In this document: one piece after another, positions 58,721 to 64,000 of the stretch | How positions within the stretch are numbered: position 1 is the first letter of the stretch | How the letters are laid out: each line of letters begins with the position of its first letter | Source: Sphingobium baderi | GTDB lineage: Bacteria > Pseudomonadota > Alphaproteobacteria > Sphingomonadales > Sphingomonadaceae | NCBI RefSeq assembly: GCF_001456115.1 | Contig: NZ_CP013264.1 | Coordinates: forward strand, 186,001 to 250,000 | Direction: 5' to 3' | DNA: 64,000 nt | Made by a program: the position numbers and the translations under genes | Notes under the pieces: model-generated | What the model was told of the DNA's origin: nothing | The model's input: only the letters and a program-made list of their open reading frames with translations | The model's database searches: none

Positions 58721-59600
58721 GGCTCTGTTGCAAAGATTGGCGGCAGTCAGAGGTAGGCTGTCGCTCTGCGCCGATCAGGCGGCTGCTGCGAAATGGTGGT
58801 TGAGCATGCCCATGGCCTCCGTCAGCGCCGAGGGCCCAATGCCAAAAGCTCTCTCCACAAGGCGCACCTCGCCCCTGATGCCGGGCTGCAGGCACCAGGG
58901 GCGAGCCTGTCCTTTGCGCAGGGCTCGCATGACTTCGAATCCCTTGATCGTGGCATAGGCCGTGGGGATCGATTTGAAACCGCGCACCGGCTTGATCAGT
59001 ATCTTGAGCTTTCCGTGATCGGCCTCGATCACGTTATTGAGATACTTCACCTGCCGGTGGGCCGTCTCCCGGTCCAGCTTTCCTTCGCGCTTCAATTCGG
59101 TGATCGCTGCACCATAGCTCGGCGCTTTGTCGGTATTGAGCGTGGCAGGCTTTTCCCAGTGCTTCAGGCCTCGCAGGGCCTTGCCCAGGAACCGCTTCGC
59201 TGCCTTGGCGCTGCGGGTCGGCGACAGGTAGAAATCGATCGTGTCGCCCCGCTTGTCGACTGCCCGGTACAGGTAGGTCCACTTGCCCCGCACCTTGACG
59301 TAGGTTTCATCCAGGCGCCAGCTCGGATCAAAGCCACGCCGCCAGAACCAGCGCAGCCGCTTCTCCATCTCCGGGGCGTAGCACTGGACCCAGCGATAGA
59401 TCGTCGTATGGTCGACCGAAATGCCGCGTTCCGCCAGCATTTCCTCAAGGTCGCGATAGCTGATCGGATAGCGACAATACCAGCGCACCGCCCACAGGAT
59501 CACATCACCCTGGAAATGGCGCCACTTGAAATCCGTCATCGTTCCGTCCGTCCAATCTCCGCCAAGCATGCTCAAGCTTCACGATTTTTGCAACAGAGCC
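58721..59600 (-). mobile_element. IS6100: IS6100 (IS6 family), complete copy at the plasmid-chromosome junction
   Basis: 880 bp, identical ends to the copy at 6557-7436 and in the same orientation. Left flank AGGCCGAT is in a plasmid integrase gene and right flank GGAGGAGG is in chromosomal cckA. The flanks do not match. The copy forms the boundary between plasmid-derived DNA and chromosome. Confidence 0.97.
58775..59569 (-). CDS. tnpA: IS6100 transposase
   Basis: Same 264-residue protein as at 6611-7405, with HTH and the DDE residues in LDETYVKV, NTDKAPSYG and VIEADHG. Its promoter end faces the cckA side, so it starts 31 bases from the chromosomal junction. Confidence 0.95.
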   Translation of the reverse strand: MLGGDWTDGTMTDFKWRHFQGDVILWAVRWYCRYPISYRDLEEMLAERGISVDHTTIYRWVQCYAPEMEKRLRWFWRRGFDPSWRLDETYVKVRGKWTYLYRAVDKRGDTIDFYLSPTRSAKAAKRFLGKALRGLKHWEKPATLNTDKAPSYGAAITELKREGKLDRETAHRQVKYLNNVIEADHGKLKILIKPVRGFKSIPTAYATIKGFEVMRALRKGQARPWCLQPGIRGEVRLVERAFGIGPSALTEAMGMLNHHFAAAA

Positions 59601-60477
59601 GGAGGAGGAGCATGGGGCCATCCTGTCCGCTGCCCTGCCCTCCGCCCGTCTGGGTCGCGCGGCGCAGCGGCACCTGAAGCAAGCGCAGGGGCAGGCCGCC
59701 GGTCTGTTCGCGGGCAAGGAAAAGGCGCCCCTTGTCGTCCACCCGCATATGGGATGCGAAATCGCGACCATTGGCATTGGCGTCGATCCGACCGACGGCG
59801 CGCAGCAGGAAAGCGCCATTGGCGGCGCGGATGCGCCCTTCCCCGCCGATCAGCACGGCCATGACGCCCGCTTCGCCAAGCTGCCGCCCCGCTTCCCCCG
59901 TCAACAGACGATGCACGTCGTCCAGCGCGCTCGGCTGCCGGACCGGCGTGAAGCGCCAGAGCAGATAATCCTCCGCGCGGCCGGTGCGGCAGATTTCGAC
60001 ATCCAGCCGCAGCGCGCCATGCGCCATGCCGCGCACCGCCGCTTCGCCATCCTTCCATGCCTTTCGCGCGGCATCGGCGAGCTTTTCGGTCGCGGTGGCA
60101 TCGGTGATGAGGGCAGGCGGCGTCGGATAACCGGCAAACCATTCCCCGAAGAGGTCGCTGGCGCAGACCAGCCGCCCGGTCCGGTCCGTCACGGCAATCG
60201 CCATATTCGAGGCATCGGCCGCGGCGCGCGCCACCGTCCAGTCCGGTATCGCCTCGCTATCGGCGGCGGCAGGGGGATAGAGATGGCGGAACCAGGACAG
60301 CAGCGCCGCGATCACCAGAACGGCAGCGCCAAAACCGGCCCCCAGCGCCCAGTCGCCCGCCGCATAGAGGACAAGGCCAGCGGAGATCAGCGCGGCGACG
60401 ATCAGCAGCGGCAAGGCAAGGCGCGAGGGTGGCCGTGCCAACCACGCATCATCCCTACTTTTCAACCGCGTGGCCAT
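59601..60477 (-). pseudogene. cckA: CckA-type sensor histidine kinase, 5' part only
   Basis: About 292 native codons: two membrane helices (LALPLLIVAALISAGLVLY and GAAVLVIAALLSWF, residues 20-65), then PAS-like domains (MAIAVTDRTGRLVCASDLFGEWF, MAVLIGGEGRIRAANGAFL). IS6100 ends the gene after PMLLL, adding seven residues and a stop. The kinase and receiver domains are absent. Gene order with DUF2062 and smpB is what I expect of sphingomonad cckA. CckA is essential in Caulobacter as the CtrA pathway kinase, so this interruption is surprising. Confidence 0.8.
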
Positions 60478-60526
60478 GCCCGCGTTCCCCCTGCACCCGC
60501 CCTGGACCCGCGCCCTGCCTTAGCAA

Positions 60527-61135
60527 TCAGACAGGCGCGATTTCCTCCAATGCGCTGCTTTCAGGCCGCTTGCCAATCCTCAATTTGCGCGCATGCCATT
60601 TCCGTCCCATCCGGTGGCGCCAGAACCAGTCGGCGAGGAAATAGCCGATGGCCGCGGCGGCAAAGGAAATCAGCGCCAGACCAAATAGCAGGGCGGGCGC
60701 GGCTTCCGAAAAGAGCCAGGCGCACCATTGCCCGATCGTCGCATGGTCATTGACGAGCGCCATGAAACCCGACGCATCGGCGGTCCGGCCCAGCATCCAG
60801 TTGCCGATATAGACCGAAGCCCAGAGGATGAACGGCGTCGTTGCGGGATTGGAGAGGAAAGTCATCGCAGCAGCGACGGGGATATTCGCGCGGAAAGGCA
60901 GCGCCAGCAGCGCCGCGCCCGCGATCTGCACGCCGGGGATCAGCAGGAAAATGCCGACCAGCAGCCCCAGCGCCACGCCGCGCGGCACCGAGCGGCGGGT
61001 GAAGCGCCACAGCGAGGGTTCCAGCACCCGATGCGCGACCGGAGCAAGGAAGCGGTTATTCTCCAGCGATTCGCGGGTCGGGGCATTGGCATGCCACCAG
61101 CGGGTGAAGCGCCCCATGCTCGCTTTAGGCCCCAT
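60527..61135 (-). CDS. DUF2062 membrane protein
   Basis: A 202-residue protein with three predicted membrane segments (VALGLLVGIFLLIPGVQIAGAALL, TTPFILWASVYIGNWM and ALLFGLALISFAAAAIGYFLADWFW) and the DUF2062 motif FTRRSVPRGVALGLLVG. A stop-start overlap (TGATG) with smpB at 61135 couples the two. Function unknown; conserved chromosomal neighbour of smpB. Confidence 0.88.
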   Translation of the reverse strand: MGPKASMGRFTRWWHANAPTRESLENNRFLAPVAHRVLEPSLWRFTRRSVPRGVALGLLVGIFLLIPGVQIAGAALLALPFRANIPVAAAMTFLSNPATTPFILWASVYIGNWMLGRTADASGFMALVNDHATIGQWCAWLFSEAAPALLFGLALISFAAAAIGYFLADWFWRHRMGRKWHARKLRIGKRPESSALEEIAPV

Positions 61136-61617
61136 CAGCCGTGCGCCTTCATGATGCGCTGCTGATCGCGCTTCCAGTCGCGTTCCTTGATCGTCTCACG
61201 CTTGTCATGGGTTTTCTTGCCGCGCGCCAAGGCCAGTTCCACCTTCGCCTTGCCCCGGCTGTTGAAATAGATGGACAGCGGCACCAGCGTCATCCCCTTG
61301 CGCTCGACCGCTCCGTGCATCCGGGCGATCTCCCGTTCGTGCAGCAGCAGCTTGCGGGGGCGCTTGGGTTCGTGATTATAGCGATTGCCGTGGCTGAATT
61401 CGGGGATGTTGCTGTTGACCAGCCACACCTGCTCGCCCTTCACCTCGGCATAGCTTTCGGCGATATGGCCCTCGCCAAAGCGCAGCGACTTCACCTCCGT
61501 GCCCTGAAGCGCGATCCCGGCCTCGAACACGTCGTCGATGAAATATTCGAAGCGCGCGCGCCGGTTTTCCGCGACGATCTTCTTCTTGTCGAATGTTTCA
61601 GGACGGGGACGGGCCAT
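61135..61617 (-). CDS. smpB: SsrA-binding protein SmpB
   Basis: A 160-residue SmpB with [31 protein letters not shown], the [21 protein letters not shown] beta-barrel part and the basic tail [23 protein letters not shown]. It loads tmRNA into stalled ribosomes for trans-translation. Full length. It lies between dapA and the DUF2062 gene. Confidence 0.97.
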   Translation of the reverse strand: MARPRPETFDKKKIVAENRRARFEYFIDDVFEAGIALQGTEVKSLRFGEGHIAESYAEVKGEQVWLVNSNIPEFSHGNRYNHEPKRPRKLLLHEREIARMHGAVERKGMTLVPLSIYFNSRGKAKVELALARGKKTHDKRETIKERDWKRDQQRIMKAHG

Positions 61618-61665
61618 AATTTCCAGAACTAACCAAGAGGGTCCACATATGGGGTCGCAGGCCCA

Positions 61666-62544
61666 TTAAACCAGACCGGCGATCTCCAGCGCCCGGTCGA
61701 CGGCTGCACGGCTCGATTCCGACGGCCAGGTGATCGGCAGGCGGACGTCGCCGGGCATGTCGGGCCGGACACGCGTGAGCGCATATTTGACAGGCCCAGG
61801 TGAAGAATCGCTGAACAGCGCGTCGTGCAGCGGATAAAGCCGGTCATGCAGCGCCAGCGCGCCGGTCCAGTCCGCGCGCGCGCAGGCCGCCTGAAATTCA
61901 GCGCACAGGCGCGGCGCGACGTTCGCGGTGACGGAGATGCATCCCCGTCCACCCGATGCATTGAAGGCAAGCGCAGTTTCGTCATTACCCGATAGCTGGC
62001 AGAAGTCCGGCCCGCAGGCGAGGCGCTGCGCGGTGACACGCCCCAGATTCCCGGTAGCGTCCTTGATCCCCACTATGGTGCGATAATCCTGCGCCAGCCG
62101 GTGGATCACCGGCACGCCGATATCGGTGATGGTACGACCGGGCACATTGTAAAGCACGATCGGCAGGTCGCAGCGTTCCGCCAGATACGCGAAATGGCGA
62201 TAGACGCCTTCCTGATTCGGCTTGTTGTAATATGGGGCGACGACCAGCGCGGCGTCGGCGCCCGCCGCCTGAGCGGCGAACATATGTTCAAGGGCGATGC
62301 GCGTGTCGTTCGATCCGCAGCCCGCGATCACCGGCACCCGGCCCGCCACCTGATCGACGCAGATCGCGATCACGCGATTATGTTCCGCCACCGTCATGGT
62401 CGAGCTTTCCCCGGTGGTGCCGCAGGGGACAAGACCGCCGCTGCCCTCCGCGATCTGCCAATCGACGAGGGCGCGGAAGGCCGTCTCGTCAATCGCCCCG
62501 TCGCGAAAGGGCGTCACAAGAGCCGGTATGGACCCGGAAAACAT
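61666..62544 (-). CDS. dapA: 4-Hydroxy-tetrahydrodipicolinate synthase
   Basis: A 292-residue DapA with the CGTTGESSTM motif near residue 42, the catalytic tyrosine in VLYNVPGRT near 132, and the Schiff-base lysine in GIKDATGN near 160. It condenses pyruvate with aspartate semialdehyde to start lysine and diaminopimelate synthesis. The gene is 48 bases upstream of smpB in the same direction and divergent from the lytic transglycosylase gene across about 100 bases. Confidence 0.96.
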   Translation of the reverse strand: MFSGSIPALVTPFRDGAIDETAFRALVDWQIAEGSGGLVPCGTTGESSTMTVAEHNRVIAICVDQVAGRVPVIAGCGSNDTRIALEHMFAAQAAGADAALVVAPYYNKPNQEGVYRHFAYLAERCDLPIVLYNVPGRTITDIGVPVIHRLAQDYRTIVGIKDATGNLGRVTAQRLACGPDFCQLSGNDETALAFNASGGRGCISVTANVAPRLCAEFQAACARADWTGALALHDRLYPLHDALFSDSSPGPVKYALTRVRPDMPGDVRLPITWPSESSRAAVDRALEIAGLV

Positions 62545-62644
62545 GTTTTTACTCCTTCAATTCTCCGGGCTTCCGGGGCATTGTTTGCTTGAACCGCGCG
62601 CTATAGCGCGTCATTCAGGGCCTGATAAGGATGCAATTGCGATT

Positions 62645-64000
62645 ATGTCCATAATGCGTTCGCCCCTTTGCCCAGATGGTTTAATGGTTCCTATGCCTTT
62701 GATTGCCCTTTTGCTCGTCACCGCCAGCGCCAGCGCGCAGGTGGATGCCCCGGCTTCGTCCAATCCCAACTTTCCGCCCAGCGCGGTCGTTCAGCCCATT
62801 CCGGGCCAGGGCAGCACGACCAGCAGCGCAAGCCAGTGGAATCAGGTCAGCAGCCGGGTGGGCGTTTCGTCCGATTCCTCGGTCAATGGCGCCATCAGCC
62901 AGTGGCGCGCCCTGCAGCAGAGCGACGGCCTGGGCTTTTCCACCTATGCCAGCTTCATCATGGCCAATCCCGGCTGGCCGGGGGAGGACCGGATGCGGCG
63001 GCTGGCGGAAACCGGGATCAATCCCGACAGCTATGATCCCCGGCAGGTAACGGCCTTCTTCGCCCGCTTTCCGGCGCGCACGGCGGTCGGCCACGCGCGC
63101 AACGCGCTGGCGCTGATGCAGCTTGGCCGTATGGACGAAGCGCGGGCGGCCGCGCATAACGCATGGACCGGCGGATCGCTGGCGCCGACGGACGAAATGC
63201 GGCTCCTGTCGCTGTTCGGGTCGAGCTTCACCGCCGCCGATCACGACCAGCGCGCAGACGTCCTGCTGTGGGGCAATGACGTGATGGGCGCGACGCGGAT
63301 GCTGGCCTATGTCTCGCCCGCCCGCCGTCCGGTCTATGCGGCGCGGATCGCCTTCCGCCAGAAAGCGCCCGACGCGGCGATGAAGATGCAGGCGGCCGAA
63401 GCGCTGGGCGCGACCGATGCGGGCTTCGTCGCGGACAAGGCGATGTGGCTGCGCGACACCGGCAACTGGGTCGCGGCGCGGCAATATCTGGCCAATCGCG
63501 CCACCCTGTCCTTCCGGCCCGGCAATGCCGAGAAATTTTACGAGGTGCTGCTGAACCAGGCCCGCGCTTCAGCGAATGACAGCCAGTGGAGCTTCGCATG
63601 GGGCATCGCCAGCAAGATCGACGACGCCTATGCGCCGGGCACGGACGTCAGCGGCCGTCCGATCGGCGAGCGGGACGATTATACCAGCCTTGCCTGGCTG
63701 GCGGGGACCACGGCTTTCTATAACCTCAACCGGCCCACCGATGCGGTGGGCATGTTCCGCCGCTACGCCACCGCCGCCAAATCGCCGCAGACCCAGTCCA
63801 AGGGCTATTATTGGGCCGGGCGGGCCGCGCTGGCAGCGGGAGACACGGCAGCGGCCAACAGCTATTTCCAGCAGGCAGCAGTCTTCCCCGACCAGTTTTA
63901 CGGGCAGCTTTCGCTGGAGCGGCTGAGCCGTCCTATCCCGGCGCCTGCCGCCTATGAAAGGCCGGTGGAGATCTCCGCCGCCGACCGGGCCGCGTTCAAC
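62645..64000 (+). CDS. slt: Soluble lytic murein transglycosylase-like protein, 5' part (runs off the window)
   Basis: The frame stays open to the end of the window, about 450 codons. A signal peptide is evident (PLIALLLVTASASAQ), followed by a long alpha-superhelical region with TPR-like repeats (ARNALALMQLGRMDEARAAAHNAW; FYNLNRPTDAVGMFRRYATAA; SKGYYWAGRAALAAGDTAAANSYFQQAA), typical of Slt70 U and L domains. The catalytic C-terminal domain lies outside. Starts at 62645, 62654, 62684 or 62693 are all in frame; the last two give the cleanest signal peptide. It cuts peptidoglycan in the periplasm. Confidence 0.82.
   Translation, partial: MSIMRSPLCPDGLMVPMPLIALLLVTASASAQVDAPASSNPNFPPSAVVQPIPGQGSTTSSASQWNQVSSRVGVSSDSSVNGAISQWRALQQSDGLGFSTYASFIMANPGWPGEDRMRRLAETGINPDSYDPRQVTAFFARFPARTAVGHARNALALMQLGRMDEARAAAHNAWTGGSLAPTDEMRLLSLFGSSFTAADHDQRADVLLWGNDVMGATRMLAYVSPARRPVYAARIAFRQKAPDAAMKMQAAEALGATDAGFVADKAMWLRDTGNWVAARQYLANRATLSFRPGNAEKFYEVLLNQARASANDSQWSFAWGIASKIDDAYAPGTDVSGRPIGERDDYTSLAWLAGTTAFYNLNRPTDAVGMFRRYATAAKSPQTQSKGYYWAGRAALAAGDTAAANSYFQQAAVFPDQFYGQLSLERLSRPIPAPAAYERPVEISAADRAAFN

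Noticed and set aside
1..64000. tRNA, rRNA or tmRNA genes
   Set aside because: None were recognisable by eye on either strand. smpB is present but no tmRNA gene is seen beside it. A dedicated RNA search could still find a small one.

Overview
The window is GC-rich alphaproteobacterial DNA, most likely from a sphingomonad (Sphingobium or a relative). The clearest evidence is the right end (59601-64000). It carries the chromosomal housekeeping run cckA (broken) - DUF2062 membrane protein - smpB - dapA - divergent lytic transglycosylase, an order I associate with Sphingomonadaceae. The rest is accessory DNA: catabolic genes, plasmid backbone and many mobile elements. IS6100 occurs three times in the same orientation: its terminal bases at 1-17, and full 880-bp copies at 6557-7436 and 58721-59600. 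These cut the window into a 6.5-kb segment, a 51-kb segment and the chromosome.

Segment 1 (18-6556) is a leftward catabolic cluster: a flavin-dependent monooxygenase, a small protein plus aminoglycoside-phosphotransferase-like kinase pair, a luciferase-like oxidoreductase, a DapB-like dehydrogenase fused to a quinone-reductase remnant, and a TonB-receptor remnant cut by IS6100. The 51-kb segment opens (7966-16881) with a set that covers a complete CoA-dependent beta-oxidation round: CoA-transferase, Fe-alcohol dehydrogenase, AMP-forming acyl-CoA ligase, acyl-CoA dehydrogenase and enoyl-CoA hydratase leftward, thiolase and SDR dehydrogenase rightward.

From 16881 to 58720 the DNA is plasmid-like. 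Two equal-length (4104 bp) Tn3-family transposons with identical proteins (16881-20984 and 50509-54612, inverted relative to each other) each abut a repA gene. The first borders a repA 3' remnant; the second splits a repA just after its start. Two versions of one backbone lie head to tail. Version A runs repA remnant, ribbon-helix-helix gene, parA, SprT-like gene, toxin-antitoxin, histidine-phosphatase fragment, integrase, toxin-antitoxin island, traA, oriT, traC-traD-ATPase-traG, oriV. Version B runs repA, ribbon-helix-helix gene, parA, SprT remnant, toxin-antitoxin, histidine phosphatase, integrase (truncated by IS6100). Version A is interrupted by a glycosyltransferase/DUF5672/phytanoyl-CoA dioxygenase cargo between an intact and a truncated IS5-family element, and by an IS110-family gene split by a third Tn3-family transposon that carries a GNAT acetyltransferase and has a perfect CAACA target duplication.

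The plasmid functions are legible. Replication has a perfect DnaA box, five 22-bp-spaced iterons plus one more, and RepA. Segregation has two ParA/ribbon-helix-helix cassettes, each with its own iterated DNA motif at three places, one of them inside the parA 3' coding end. Transfer has a MobA/L-type relaxase with a hairpin-plus-nic oriT, TraC, TraD and a VirD4-type coupling protein, but no mating-pair-formation genes, so the element looks mobilisable rather than self-transmissible from this window alone. Five or six toxin-antitoxin pairs provide maintenance. The most parsimonious history is a cointegrate of two related plasmids that joined the chromosome through IS6100 and interrupted cckA.
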